From: Pandoraea iniqua | Lineage (GTDB): Bacteria; Pseudomonadota; Gammaproteobacteria; Burkholderiales; Burkholderiaceae | Length of the DNA: 64,000 nucleotides | NCBI RefSeq assembly: GCF_902459685.1 | Contig: NZ_CABPSF010000003.1 | Location: forward strand, 248,001 to 312,000 | Reading direction: 5' to 3' | In this document: positions 28,206 through 37,832 of the stretch, one piece after another | How the letters are laid out: the number at the start of each line of letters is the position of its first letter | Position numbering within the stretch: position 1 is the first letter of the stretch | Notes under the pieces: generated by a model | Databases searched by the model: none | What the model was told of the DNA's origin: nothing | Seen by the model: only the letters and a program-made list of their open reading frames with translations | Program-made: the position numbers and the translations under genes

Positions 28206-29260
28206 GACGTGCCCTCCGCGCTGATTCGGCCTGTCGTGGATGTGTCGTCGGGCGTGTCGCTGCTAGCGGCCGCAGACGGTGCACGTGTCACGTAGGCGGC
28301 ATGCATCGCGAGTGCGATCTCGTATAGCAGCACGATGACGAGCGCGGCGCCCAGCGGCCACATGAACAGCTCTCGTTGCGGGCGCCACGAGAGCGTCTTG
28401 TGATCGTGTGGCGTGATCCGGTCCAGTGTGGCGTAAATCTCGGCGAGCGCCGACTGGTCGGCACCGAAGAAGTACCGCCCTCCGGTGACCTTGGCCATGC
28501 GCTGCAACAGTCCGAGATCCACGCGCGCTTCGCCTTGCGCGGCGGGGTCGCCGATGCCGACGGTATGGACGATCACCGATTGTTCGTGGGCGACGTCCGC
28601 TGCGCGATCGGGTGGCATGCGGCTAGCCGTGTCGTTGCCGTCGGTGAGTACGATCATGACCTTCTGCGGTGCTTCGCTGTGCTCGAACATCCGCACACCC
28701 AGTCCAATGGCGTCCCCCAGCGCCGTACTGTTGCCCGCCATGCCTGGCAGCATATCGTCAAGCAGCGTGTGGATCAGATCGTGATCCTGCGTGAACGGTG
28801 CGAGCGGATAGGCCGCGTCGCCGAAGATAACAAGACCGATGCGGTCGTCCGGGCGCTGCGTTACGAAGTCGCCAACGACCTGTTTGACCGCCTGCACGCG
28901 TGGGATGCGCTTACCCGACGCATCCGGAAAATCCGGCGTATCCATCGACTGAGAAAGGTCCAGCGCGAGCAGGATGTCGCGCGACGGCTGCATCTTCTCG
29001 ATAGGCGCTTCCAGCAACTGTGGACGTGCGAGCGCGGTGACGACCAGTACCCATGCCACTGGGGCGAGGACATGTTGCACCCAGTTGCGGCGGGGCACCA
29101 CGGCGCCTGCCGCCGGATGCAGGCCCGCCGCCTCGGCCACCTCTCCGAAGAACGGCAGCCGCACCGAGGGGCTTTCTTCCCGGTAGGGCGGCATCAACCA
29201 CCACAGCAACACGGGCAATGGCAGCACGACGAAGGCCCATGGGTATTCAAACTGGAACAT
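28202..29260 (-). CDS. batA: BatA-like VWA membrane protein
   Basis: A 352-residue aerotolerance-type protein. Two N-terminal membrane helices (residues 6-22 and about 56-72) precede a VWA domain with a complete MIDAS: DLSQSMD near 95, GNSTALGDAIG for the threonine, and LTDGNDTAS. A C-terminal helix (FMWPLGAALVIVLLYEIA) follows. The start MFQFEYPW was chosen because the hydrophobic segment begins there; it overlaps the preceding gene by 14 bases. It should display its metal-binding domain together with BatB, under the control of the MoxR ATPase. Confidence 0.8.
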   Translation of the reverse strand: MFQFEYPWAFVVLPLPVLLWWLMPPYREESPSVRLPFFGEVAEAAGLHPAAGAVVPRRNWVQHVLAPVAWVLVVTALARPQLLEAPIEKMQPSRDILLALDLSQSMDTPDFPDASGKRIPRVQAVKQVVGDFVTQRPDDRIGLVIFGDAAYPLAPFTQDHDLIHTLLDDMLPGMAGNSTALGDAIGLGVRMFEHSEAPQKVMIVLTDGNDTASRMPPDRAADVAHEQSVIVHTVGIGDPAAQGEARVDLGLLQRMAKVTGGRYFFGADQSALAEIYATLDRITPHDHKTLSWRPQRELFMWPLGAALVIVLLYEIALAMHAAYVTRAPSAAASSDTPDDTSTTGRISAEGTS

Positions 29261-29813
29261 GATGGCGCTCGATCCAATCGCGGCAGGCGTGCACCAGCGC
29301 GTCGGTGCGTGGGGCGTCCCATTCCCGGCATAACGAATCGTCGGACCGATATTCGGCACTGGTCACGAGCGCCGCAATCGTGTCTGTCGCGGCACCCCGG
29401 TTGTCATGACTCGCACGCAAGAATGCCGCCCAGGCATTGCCCGTCAGACTGGCCACCGCCTCGCGTGGCCACGCGCTCAACGCCACGCGCTTGAGCAACG
29501 CTGCAATTTCACGTAATGCGCGTGCGCGACTCGCGATATCGGCATCAGCCGCGGCACTTGAATCGGGCAAGCGTAGTGCGATAGTCCACTGCTTCAACTG
29601 CGCCAACGCTTCGCGGCGGTAACGGTTGGTGCGATAACGCCGCCACGTTCGCCAAGCGAACCAGAGCAGCCCAGCCATCAGTATCACGGCAGCGACCGGC
29701 CAGCCGATCGTCTGCGGCGTCCATGAGGGCGCAGGCGTTGTCACGATATCGGCGAGCGCGCTCAGTGTCGGCATGTCGCCGGCTGGGGTGGCCGTCGCAG
29801 CAACGGCCGTCAT
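29247..29813 (-). CDS. DUF4381 membrane protein of the MoxR/Bat cluster
   Basis: A 188-residue protein with one membrane helix (PVAAVILMAGLLWFAW) and a cytosolic helical domain rich in Arg and Ala, including ALREIAALLKRVALSAWP, the usual core of DUF4381. Proteins of this family sit between DUF58 and BatA genes in many gamma- and beta-proteobacteria. The ATG overlaps the DUF58 stop as ATGA. The function is unknown; it may link the DUF58 protein to the VWA proteins at the membrane. Confidence 0.75.
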   Translation of the reverse strand: MTAVAATATPAGDMPTLSALADIVTTPAPSWTPQTIGWPVAAVILMAGLLWFAWRTWRRYRTNRYRREALAQLKQWTIALRLPDSSAAADADIASRARALREIAALLKRVALSAWPREAVASLTGNAWAAFLRASHDNRGAATDTIAALVTSAEYRSDDSLCREWDAPRTDALVHACRDWIERHHVPV

Positions 29814-30799
29814 CGCCCTGCCCCCGCCTTTGCGCGCCTGAAGCCATTGCCGTACGCGGGTTGTCCGCCCAGCAGACGCCGCACTTGGGCCGTCGTATCC
29901 TCTGCCGCTGAGAGCGGCAACATCGGCACGCCAATCGCTTCGTGCCAATCGACCAGATGCTTGCCGTGCGCGGTAAAGAAGTCGGCAATGCTGCGTCTGA
30001 GCGAGGTTTTGCCGAAGCTGAGCTCGACCTGTAATTCCCCGTCGCTCACGACGAGATTGCCCGACGTGGGCAGTGCACTCAGAAACGGGTCGTGCACCAG
30101 CACTGTGAGCACGTCGTTGCGTGCGGCGATGCCGAGCAGCCGTTCTCGAGTGGTCGCATCGTGGCCGTCGAAATCACTGATGACGATGATGAGGCTGTCG
30201 TGCGCCACCATGCGGGCGCATCGTTCCAGCGCGAGATTCAATTGCCCGGCTGACCGGCGCGTCGGCGTATCGGCGCGCAACGCGGCGTTGTGCCGGGCAA
30301 TGCCGCCGAGCAGTTGTTCGACGGCCGCCCGGCTGCGCTTCGGGGGGAAGGTATCGATCGTCGTGTCGCCGAAGACGACACCGCCGACACGATCGCCATC
30401 GGCCAGCACACGCCACGCCGCCAACGCCGCCGCTTCGGCCGCCGTGACCGACTTCATCGCGCGGCGGCTGCCAAAGAACATATTGATGCGTTGATCGACG
30501 ACGAGTACCACCGGCCGGTCCTTCTCCTCGGTGTACACCCGCACGTAAGGCTTGCCGGTTCGCGCCGTGACACGCCAATCCATGCTGCGAATGTCGTCGC
30601 CCGCAACGTATCGACGCAGTTCCTCGAACGCCAGCCCACGCCCGCGCACGCGTGAGCCGTGCCTGCCTGCCAATACGCTGTGTACCGGTTGGCCGGGTTG
30701 AAAGTGAAAGTCACGCGCCGCGCCTTCCAGCGCATTGAGGGCGGCAATGTCGATGCTCACGCCCGCAAGGGGCGTCTCAGAGGTCAAATCCTCGGTCAT
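29810..30799 (-). CDS. DUF58 protein
   Basis: A 329-residue soluble DUF58 protein, a VWA-like partner of MoxR ATPases. The hallmark RHGSRVRGRGLAFEELRRYV followed by AGDDIRSMDWRVTARTGKPY is fully conserved. The VWA-like part has VVDQRINMFFGS in place of a classic DxSxS, and IVISDFDGHD. The ATG (MTEDLTSE) lies 14 bases after the moxR stop. The upstream frame would cover moxR and was dropped. It is thought to be a MoxR adaptor or substrate. Confidence 0.83.
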   Translation of the reverse strand: MTEDLTSETPLAGVSIDIAALNALEGAARDFHFQPGQPVHSVLAGRHGSRVRGRGLAFEELRRYVAGDDIRSMDWRVTARTGKPYVRVYTEEKDRPVVLVVDQRINMFFGSRRAMKSVTAAEAAALAAWRVLADGDRVGGVVFGDTTIDTFPPKRSRAAVEQLLGGIARHNAALRADTPTRRSAGQLNLALERCARMVAHDSLIIVISDFDGHDATTRERLLGIAARNDVLTVLVHDPFLSALPTSGNLVVSDGELQVELSFGKTSLRRSIADFFTAHGKHLVDWHEAIGVPMLPLSAAEDTTAQVRRLLGGQPAYGNGFRRAKAGAGR

Positions 30800-30813
30800 A
30801 TCGGGATGCCGGT

Positions 30814-31782
30814 TCAGGTGACCGCGACCCGCTCGACGAGCCGGTCGATCGCAGCGTCCGCGTCGATACCTGCCGCGTGCGCTTCGTACGAGAGGATCAA
30901 GCGGTGACGGAACACGTCGTGCACGATGGCTTGCACGTCCTCCGGAGTTACATAGTCGCGTCCTCTCAGCCACGCAAAGGCACGCGCCACCTTGTCCAGC
31001 CCAATGGCGCCACGAGGGCTGACCCCCACCTGAATCCACCGGCCCAACTCGTCGTCCAGCGTACTGGCGACGCGCGTAGCCTGTACCAGCGCGACGAGAT
31101 AACGCTCGACAGGATCGCTCACATGAACTTCGTGAATTTCATTGCGAGCCCCGAGAATGACCGCCGGGGCGAGTCGCAAGACGTTCGCCGACGCCGAGAC
31201 TTCGGCCTCTTCCGAGCGCGCCAGCCGTACGATCGCCTGCTCGGCATCCTGCTGCGGATAGCCAACGCTGATGTGCATGAGAAAGCGGTCCATCTGCGCT
31301 TCAGGTAGCGGGTACGTGCCCTCTTGTTCGATCGGGTTCTGGGTGGCCATGACCAGAAACAGCGGATCGAGTTTGTGGGTCACCCCGCCCACGGTCACCT
31401 GCCGCTCCTCCATCGCTTCGAGCAATGCGGCCTGAACCTTAGCGGGTGAGCGGTTGACTTCGTCGGCGAGGACGAGATTGGCGAAGATCGGACCGGCCTG
31501 AAATCGGAACTCGCCTTTACCGCCTTCCGAGAAATAGACCTCGGAGCCTGTGATGTCCGAGGGCAGCAGGTCCGGTGTGAACTGAATACGTGAGAGGCGA
31601 GCATCGAGATGCCGGGCCAGCACCTTGATAGCGCGGGTTTTCGCGAGACCGGGCAATCCCTCGACCAACAAATGGCCGTTGGCGAGCATGCCCAGCAACA
31701 ACCGTTCGATCATCGCCTGCTGACCGACGATGGCTTCGCCCATCGCTTGCTGAAGTAAGAGAACGTCGTCGTGATAGCTCAT
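30814..31782 (-). CDS. MoxR-family AAA+ ATPase
   Basis: A 322-residue AAA+ ATPase of the MoxR family, cytosolic chaperones for metal or complex assembly. Walker A is degenerate (EGLPGLAKTR, as usual in MoxR). Walker B is LVLADEVNR, sensor 1 is VMATQNPIEQEG, and the sensor-2 region is SPRGAIGL. The start MSYHDDV overlaps the upstream stop as ATGA. It drives the DUF58-DUF4381-BatA-BatB/C-BatD set that follows. Confidence 0.87.
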   Translation of the reverse strand: MSYHDDVLLLQQAMGEAIVGQQAMIERLLLGMLANGHLLVEGLPGLAKTRAIKVLARHLDARLSRIQFTPDLLPSDITGSEVYFSEGGKGEFRFQAGPIFANLVLADEVNRSPAKVQAALLEAMEERQVTVGGVTHKLDPLFLVMATQNPIEQEGTYPLPEAQMDRFLMHISVGYPQQDAEQAIVRLARSEEAEVSASANVLRLAPAVILGARNEIHEVHVSDPVERYLVALVQATRVASTLDDELGRWIQVGVSPRGAIGLDKVARAFAWLRGRDYVTPEDVQAIVHDVFRHRLILSYEAHAAGIDADAAIDRLVERVAVT

Positions 31783-34436
31783 GTGCCGATACTCTTCTTG
31801 GACGTCGCCGTTTGCGGTTCGGCTTGACGCGCCGCCGATCGGCCAATGAACCATGCGAAATACGGATTGTCAGGATCGGCGCCCACGGCGGCGGCGATAT
31901 GTTCCGCCCACGCCCGACGATCCCCCCGATAGGCGTCAAGACCCGCGCGGTAGAACGTGTGAAGCACTTCCCGCTCTGCCCGGATGCCGCGCCACATCGC
32001 GTCGTCCGCCCCGCGCAACGGCGGATCGCTTTGGAGCGCCATCAGGTTGGTCAGCGTTTGGGGAAAGGCGTCACGCTTCACCCATCCGGCGTATTCGATG
32101 CGCGGACGATCATCGGTCACCGGCAGTGCATCGGCGGCATACCACTCCAGCCCTGCCCGATCCGTCACCCAGGTGGCGAGCAAGGCCTCGGCTGAGCGTA
32201 CGCCGACGGCCTGAAGCGCATCTCGCGTCTTCGGCTCGGCAAAGCGGCGCTGTATGCGCTGCACGTCGAGGTCCAAAGGCGTGAGCGAACCGATCAGCAT
32301 GGTTTCGTGCAGCTCCGTGGTCCACAGCGAGGCGTACGGGAACACGTCGAGAAAGCTGCGCACGAGCGAGCGCGTGTCTTCGTCGTTCTGCGTGGGCAGC
32401 GGCAGCCATTGCGCAACTAACCCGCCGGGTTGCAGGCGTTTGGCAGCCAGATGGTAGAAGTCCGTCGAGTACAGGCTTGCGACACCTGCGGCAGACGGGG
32501 GCGGCGGCTCCAGCGTGATCAAGTCGTAGGCCTGCTGACTTTGCAGCAACTCCCGGCGGCCGTCGCGCAGTCGAATATCGACACGCTTGTCGGACGCGAC
32601 GTCGAAATTGCCGGAAAAGTTCGGCGCAGCACGAGCGACCGCAGGGAGCAGCTCGGCGACGACACGGTATTGAAGGCCCGGATAGGCCAGCATGGCACCT
32701 GCCGTGATCCCCGTGCCGAGTCCGATGACCAGCGCAGACTTCGGCTCGCCGTTGTGCACGATCAACGGGAGCAACGTCTGCAACCGCATGTAGCGCAGCG
32801 ACGTCATCGCGTCACCGGAGTTGGAAACGCCCTGAATATAGAGACGCCGGAAGGTATTCGACGACGAGCGCTGTTCGAGCACGGCCACGGTGGCCCCTTT
32901 GCCCTCCTCGTAGAACACGGCATCGCCGCCGCGCGACTGGGTCAACAGCGAGGCGAAGCGCTCGGGCGAAGCACCCATCGCCGCCACGACGACGGCGGCG
33001 GTAAGCGCCGGGACCAGCCAGCGCGAACGCGTACGCATGCCCTCGCCCCGCCACACGGCCAGTAATCCGATCGCGCACGCGCTGCCGGCCAATACCGTGA
33101 GCGTGCGAACAAGCCCGATCGAGGGCACAAGCACGAACCCGGCGAGTGCCGAGCCGGCGATGCCGCCAACGGTATTCCACGCCACCACGCGTCCGACATC
33201 CGTCCCCACACGGGAACGGTCGACGCCGATGCGCAGGACGAACGGAAAAGCGGCCCCCAGCAGCAACGTCGGCACAAAGACAATGCAGAGGGCAGCGAGT
33301 GCGAAGCTGGCATACATGGCCAAAGAGGTTTGCGACGTCGCTGCCACCACCCACGCCTGAAGTGCCAACTGTGTGCGTATCAGCCACCCGCCGAGCAGCA
33401 CCGTTTCCAGCAACGCAACGAGTCCGGCCGCACTCACCAGCGCACCAAACGCGCTCCATGGATCTCGCACCCGGTCGGCAAAACGGGCCGCTGCCGCGCT
33501 GCCGAGTGCCAACCCGGCAAGATAAGTGGCGAGTACCACCGAAAACGCGAAGGTTCTCGTGCTCATGAATTGCACGATGCTTTGCGACCAGACCACTTCG
33601 TAGCCCAACGCGATGCCACCGGCAACGGCGTATAGGGCTAGCGCAAGACGCGCTTGGTTGCGGGCCGTGTCCTCTGGCGCAACCACAGCCGGGGCGTTGG
33701 AGACTTGTGCGCGGGCGCTTTCTTCGGCGAAGCGGCGGGAAAACCGCCACGCCAGCAGCGCGGCAAGGCCGTTCAAGCCACCGGCCACCAGTGCACTGCC
33801 GGTCATGCCGAGCGACGGAATCAACACGAAGCCGGCAAGTAACGTGCCGGCGATGGCGCCGACGGTGTTCGCCGCATAGCATCGTCCGCCCGCGCGCCCG
33901 ATCCCGTCAGTGGGCGTAGTGACCAAACGCATCATCACCGGCAACGTGCCGCCCATGCCGATGGCCGGGACGATCACCAGCGCGAGCGGAAGCCCCCACG
34001 CGAGTGCGCCAAGGTGGGCGTCCAGCCATGCAAACGGCGCGGCGGCATACGGGAGCACGAAGGTTGCTGCCACGCCGAGCAAAAGGACGGCGCATTCGAG
34101 TTGTGCATAGAGCCGAAGCGGATTCGGCAGTCGGTCGGCAATCCTGCCGAAGTACCAGCCGCCGAGGGCCAAGCCGCCGAAGAACGCCCCCACCACGAGC
34201 GCCACCGCGTGAACATCCACGCCGACGACGAGGGAGAGCTGCCGAATCCAAACAATTTGATAGATCAGTCCCGCCGCGCCGGACATGAACAACAGCATCG
34301 CGGCGACTACCGCCGCACTCAACCGGCTTGGCCGGCCCAGCCGGCTTTGTTCGCGCGCATGCACCGCCGCCTTCGCGACGGCTTTCGAGGCTTTTGAGGC
34401 GCTAGTCAACGAAGGGCTTGCCGGGGTGCTTCGCAT
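31779..34436 (-). CDS. fused membrane/spermidine-synthase-like protein
   Basis: An 885-residue protein with two parts. The first roughly 500 residues form about a dozen membrane helices in two similar halves: GAAGLIYQIVWIRQLSLVVG and GYEVVWSQSIVQFMSTRTFA start each half, and each has an NTVGxIAG motif. From about 555 a spermidine-synthase-like methyltransferase fold follows, with ALVIGLGTGITAGAML and YDLITLEPPPP. The acidic residues that bind polyamine in true spermidine synthases are not clear, so the product need not be a polyamine. The stop overlaps the moxR start as ATGA, making it the first gene of the MoxR/Bat operon. Confidence 0.77.
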   Translation of the reverse strand: MRSTPASPSLTSASKASKAVAKAAVHAREQSRLGRPSRLSAAVVAAMLLFMSGAAGLIYQIVWIRQLSLVVGVDVHAVALVVGAFFGGLALGGWYFGRIADRLPNPLRLYAQLECAVLLLGVAATFVLPYAAAPFAWLDAHLGALAWGLPLALVIVPAIGMGGTLPVMMRLVTTPTDGIGRAGGRCYAANTVGAIAGTLLAGFVLIPSLGMTGSALVAGGLNGLAALLAWRFSRRFAEESARAQVSNAPAVVAPEDTARNQARLALALYAVAGGIALGYEVVWSQSIVQFMSTRTFAFSVVLATYLAGLALGSAAAARFADRVRDPWSAFGALVSAAGLVALLETVLLGGWLIRTQLALQAWVVAATSQTSLAMYASFALAALCIVFVPTLLLGAAFPFVLRIGVDRSRVGTDVGRVVAWNTVGGIAGSALAGFVLVPSIGLVRTLTVLAGSACAIGLLAVWRGEGMRTRSRWLVPALTAAVVVAAMGASPERFASLLTQSRGGDAVFYEEGKGATVAVLEQRSSSNTFRRLYIQGVSNSGDAMTSLRYMRLQTLLPLIVHNGEPKSALVIGLGTGITAGAMLAYPGLQYRVVAELLPAVARAAPNFSGNFDVASDKRVDIRLRDGRRELLQSQQAYDLITLEPPPPSAAGVASLYSTDFYHLAAKRLQPGGLVAQWLPLPTQNDEDTRSLVRSFLDVFPYASLWTTELHETMLIGSLTPLDLDVQRIQRRFAEPKTRDALQAVGVRSAEALLATWVTDRAGLEWYAADALPVTDDRPRIEYAGWVKRDAFPQTLTNLMALQSDPPLRGADDAMWRGIRAEREVLHTFYRAGLDAYRGDRRAWAEHIAAAVGADPDNPYFAWFIGRSAARQAEPQTATSKKSIGT

Positions 34437-34455
34437 AGGTCTGCCTTGGTAGAGC

Positions 34456-34486
34456 GGCGGACGACCGAGGCAATCGGCCGTCCGCC
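34456..34486. other. long perfect hairpin between sulfatase and spermidine-synthase-like genes
   Basis: GGCGGACG pairs with CGTCCGCC, and inside the loop CCGA pairs with TCGG around GGCAA. No T-run follows on either strand, so it may be an attenuator or RNA-stability element rather than a standard terminator. Confidence 0.45.
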
Positions 34487-34526
34487 CGGGAACTACGAAG
34501 TGATGCGTTGCCTGACTTCTAGCGCA

Positions 34527-36326
34527 CTACTTCGACGCCTTCTTGCTCATCGCTGCCGCGATTTGCTTGTCGACCTGCTCGCGCACCTGATCGATGCTGA
34601 AACTGGCCGGATGCTGGCTCGGCGGATAGTCGACGAACGTCTGGAGGAACGCACTGGCTTTGGCGGTGCCAAGGAAGACCAGATAGTCGTTCTTCACGGC
34701 CCAATCGTTGTATTGATCGGAGACGATGTCCGCGCGCTCGTATGGATCCATCCGCAGGTTGAACATCTTAGGCACTCGCATGCACGTGAACGGTTGTTGC
34801 CAGACAGCGAACCCGCCAGGGTATTTCATCTCGCAGTAGACGATCTTCCAGTTGCCGAAGCGCATCCCTACGAGCACCCCGTCGTCGTTGAAGTAATAGA
34901 ACTCGTCACGCGCGCCTTTGTTCGCCTGACCGGTGAGATACGGCAACTGGTTGTAGCCGTCCAGATGCACCTTGAACGTCGTGCTGCCCACCGATGAGCC
35001 CTTGAGCAGCTTGTCCTTAATGCCGGCGTCGCCTGCGGCCGCCACCAGTGTCGGGAACCAGTCCATGCCGGAGAACATTTCGTTGCTGACCGTGCCCGGC
35101 TTGATCTTGCCCGGCCAACGCACGATGGCAGGTACCCGGAACGCCCCTTCCCAGTTCGAGTCCTTTTCGCTGCGGAACGGTGTCGTCGCCGCATCGGGCC
35201 AGGAGAACTGGTTCGGACCGTTATCGGTCGTGTACACGACGATGGTGTTATCCGCAATCTTCAGGTCATCGAGCGTCTTGAGCAGCTTGCCGACGTCGCC
35301 GTCGTGCTCGACCATGCCGTCGGCGTACTCGTTGCCCTCCATGCCGCTTTGGCCCTTCATCGAATCACGCACGTGCGTGAACATGTGCATGCGCGTGGTG
35401 TTCATCCAGACGAAGAACGGCTTGTTCGCCTGCACCTGCTTCGTGATGAAGTTTTGCGCCGCGGCCGTCGTCTCGTCGTCGATGGTCTCCATGCGCTTGG
35501 TCGTGAGCGGGCCGGTATCTTCGATCTTGCCGTCGGCGGTGCTGTGCAGCACGCCTCGCGGCGTCATGGCCTTGACCATCGGGTCGTTCTTGTCTTTCGG
35601 CCAATACGGGCGCTGAGGTTCCTCTTCGGCGTTGAGGTGGTAGAGGTTGCCGAAGAACTCATCGAAACCGTGTTTGGTCGGCAGATATTCGTCGCGGTCG
35701 CCGAGGTGGTTCTTACCGAACTGCCCGGTGGCATAGCCCATGGACTTGAGCACTTGTGCCATGGTGACGTCACGATCCTGCAAACCGACGGTCGCCCCCG
35801 GCACACCGACTTTCGACAAACCGGTGCGCAGCGGCGATTGGCCGGTGATGAACGACGACCGGCCCGCAGTACAACTGTTTTCTGCGTAGTAGTCGGTAAA
35901 CATCATGCCCTCACGGGCAATCCGGTCGATGTTCGGCGTCCGGTAACCCACCACGCCCATGCTGTACGCGCTGATGTTTGTCTGGCCGATGTCGTCGCCG
36001 AAAATCACGAGAATGTTGGGCTTTGCACCGCTATTGCTCGCAGTGGCCGCCGGCGCTGTTCCCCCGGATGTCTGCCCCGCCGCCGCCGGCAGGTTCGATT
36101 CGGCCGGCGGTTGCGCAGGTGTTGCGTTGGCGTTCGCTGCATTCGTTGCATTCGTTGTTGCATCAGGTGCCGCAGCAGCTGCCGGGGCTGCCGATGACTG
36201 GGGAGCCTGTGTCTTCTGTTCGTCCGACTTTCCGCACCCGGCTAACACTGCGACCGCCAGCGCCAGTACTGCCAGAGCACCGCGTGGGATACGCGCATGC
36301 CCACTGAAGCTTCGCATTGGAATCAT
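34527..36326 (-). CDS. arylsulfatase-type lipoprotein
   Basis: A 599-residue sulfatase with a lipoprotein signal (LAVAVLAGC). An Ala/Asn/Pro-rich spacer of about 70 residues follows, then the catalytic domain from about 100 (PNILVIFGDDIGQTN, metal-binding Asp pair). The formylglycine site is CTAGR in NSCTAGRSSFITGQ, the C-x-A-x-R variant of the common C-x-P-x-R. Later metal-site residues appear in TTDNGPNQ. The ATG at 36326 follows GGAGG. It should hydrolyse a sulfate ester in the periplasm, and the adjacent formylglycine-generating enzyme could mature it. It lies 107 bases after that gene on the same strand. Confidence 0.83.
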   Translation of the reverse strand: MIPMRSFSGHARIPRGALAVLALAVAVLAGCGKSDEQKTQAPQSSAAPAAAAAPDATTNATNAANANATPAQPPAESNLPAAAGQTSGGTAPAATASNSGAKPNILVIFGDDIGQTNISAYSMGVVGYRTPNIDRIAREGMMFTDYYAENSCTAGRSSFITGQSPLRTGLSKVGVPGATVGLQDRDVTMAQVLKSMGYATGQFGKNHLGDRDEYLPTKHGFDEFFGNLYHLNAEEEPQRPYWPKDKNDPMVKAMTPRGVLHSTADGKIEDTGPLTTKRMETIDDETTAAAQNFITKQVQANKPFFVWMNTTRMHMFTHVRDSMKGQSGMEGNEYADGMVEHDGDVGKLLKTLDDLKIADNTIVVYTTDNGPNQFSWPDAATTPFRSEKDSNWEGAFRVPAIVRWPGKIKPGTVSNEMFSGMDWFPTLVAAAGDAGIKDKLLKGSSVGSTTFKVHLDGYNQLPYLTGQANKGARDEFYYFNDDGVLVGMRFGNWKIVYCEMKYPGGFAVWQQPFTCMRVPKMFNLRMDPYERADIVSDQYNDWAVKNDYLVFLGTAKASAFLQTFVDYPPSQHPASFSIDQVREQVDKQIAAAMSKKASK

Positions 36327-36433
36327 TACTGCCTCCACAGGAATTGTGGCGGCCACCGGCCGCCGGAACATGCTGACTTGCCCGTTTGCCTTCGTCTGTC
36401 CGTGCTCGTTCGCCCCTCGCTCGATGGCATCGT

Positions 36434-37690
36434 TCAGTCGGCTGGGCCACTGCGGCTAGCGACGGCGGTGCCGCGACGCAAGGCGGCCCACTGCGCGTCG
36501 TCCATGACGAGGCGGAAGCCCAGATGCGACATGCTGTTATAGGGATCGGTGCCGCGCCGGGCGCTAGGCCGGTAGCTGAGGCAGTAGTCGACGTTGCAGA
36601 GGAAGGAGCCGCCGCGCGTCACACGCTTCGGTGCATCCACTGGCACGCCCGGTTCGCTGGGGTCCCAAGACGCGAGCGGCCCGGTAGGATCGACGATGGC
36701 TTGTTTTTGTCCTGCCTCACGCCGGAATTGGTCGGCGCGATACCAGTCGGCGACCCATTGCCACGCATTGCCCGTCATATCGGATAAGCCGTAGCCGTTG
36801 GGCGGAAACGTGCCCACTGGGCTCGTGTCGACAGCGCCTCCGGCTTTCGGGCTGACGACCGGGAACGGCCGGTTCTGCTGCCCCTGCCAGACGTTGGCCA
36901 TCTGTTTGCCGTCGGGAGTGAACTGTTCGCCCCACGCGTAGGTGGCTTGCTCCAGACCGCCGCGCGCCGCAAATTCCCACTCCGCTTCGGTCGGCAGCCG
37001 CTTGCCGACCCATTTGGCGTAAGCCTGTGCGTCTTCGTATGAGACCTGCACGACGGGGTGGCTATCTTTGCCTGCGATCGACGTGCCGGGGCCGCCCGGA
37101 TGCTGCCAATTCGCGCCGGGCATGTACCGCCACCAGCGGGAGTAGTCCTGCAACGGCACCGGTGCCGACGTGCCCACAAAGACCATCCCGCCTGCCACCA
37201 TCGCACTGTCTGGCGGACGCGGGGTGCCGGGTGGGAGTTGAACGCGCAACGTCTCCCATTCGGGTTTGCGTTCTGCCGTGGTGACATAGCCCGTCGCCTC
37301 GACGAACTTGCGGAACTCGGCGTTCGTGACGTGATGCGTATCCATCCAGAAACCATGCACGCGTGCCTGATGCGCCGGACGCTCATTGGCCTGTGCCAAA
37401 CGGCTGTCGCTTCCCATCAGGAACTGGCCACCCGGGATATGGACCATGCCGACCGGTCCGCGCACGCCGTCGCCGCTCACGACCGTCGGCACGGTGGGTG
37501 CCGCCGTCCGGATTTTCCAGACCGTTCCGGCCGCCACTGCCATGACGACGGCCGCCAGAACAATGAGCTTGCCGTATGGGGGAGTCCACTGCGTGGCAAC
37601 ACGCTTCGCAGTGCCGCCATTTTTGGAGGATTGCGACGGTTTGGCGCGGGCGCTTGATCCAGTGCGGTTGGCGTCGAGGTAAGGCTTCAT
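36434..37690 (-). CDS. formylglycine-generating-enzyme (SUMF1) family protein, membrane-anchored
   Basis: A 418-residue protein with an N-terminal membrane anchor (LIVLAAVVMAVAAGTVW, residues 43-59) and a C-type-lectin-fold FGE domain. MVHIPGGQFLMGSD, RLPTEAEWEFAARGG and LSDMTGNAWQWVADWY are hallmarks. RGGSFLCNVDYCLSYRPSARR holds two cysteines spaced as in aerobic copper-dependent FGEs, so it is likely active. FGE turns the sulfatase cysteine into formylglycine. A periplasm-facing FGE beside a lipoprotein sulfatase suggests maturation after or during export, which is unusual. The ATG at 37690 has AGGTG just upstream. Confidence 0.82.
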   Translation of the reverse strand: MKPYLDANRTGSSARAKPSQSSKNGGTAKRVATQWTPPYGKLIVLAAVVMAVAAGTVWKIRTAAPTVPTVVSGDGVRGPVGMVHIPGGQFLMGSDSRLAQANERPAHQARVHGFWMDTHHVTNAEFRKFVEATGYVTTAERKPEWETLRVQLPPGTPRPPDSAMVAGGMVFVGTSAPVPLQDYSRWWRYMPGANWQHPGGPGTSIAGKDSHPVVQVSYEDAQAYAKWVGKRLPTEAEWEFAARGGLEQATYAWGEQFTPDGKQMANVWQGQQNRPFPVVSPKAGGAVDTSPVGTFPPNGYGLSDMTGNAWQWVADWYRADQFRREAGQKQAIVDPTGPLASWDPSEPGVPVDAPKRVTRGGSFLCNVDYCLSYRPSARRGTDPYNSMSHLGFRLVMDDAQWAALRRGTAVASRSGPAD

Positions 37691-37784
37691 TCAACACCTC
37701 ATAGTGAAGGCGGAAGGAATCTTCGGCCCGGTGAGGGCATCATCTTTTCATCGTCAACGAGGCGCAATCCGGGGTGGGGGCAAC

Positions 37785-37808
37785 GCCATTGCCCTTTCGG
37801 GCAATGGC
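37785..37808. other. 10-bp perfect stem-loop upstream of the FGE gene
   Basis: GCCATTGCCC, a TTTC loop and GGGCAATGGC, without a following T-run. It sits between the HAD gene and the FGE gene and could attenuate or stabilise the transcript. Confidence 0.45.
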
Positions 37809-37832
37809 CGCGTCCGGCGCGCCGCTGTGGCT

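Noticed and set aside
31779-34436. True spermidine synthase
   Set aside because: The membrane half and the unclear polyamine-binding residues make polyamine synthesis doubtful; only the fold is claimed.
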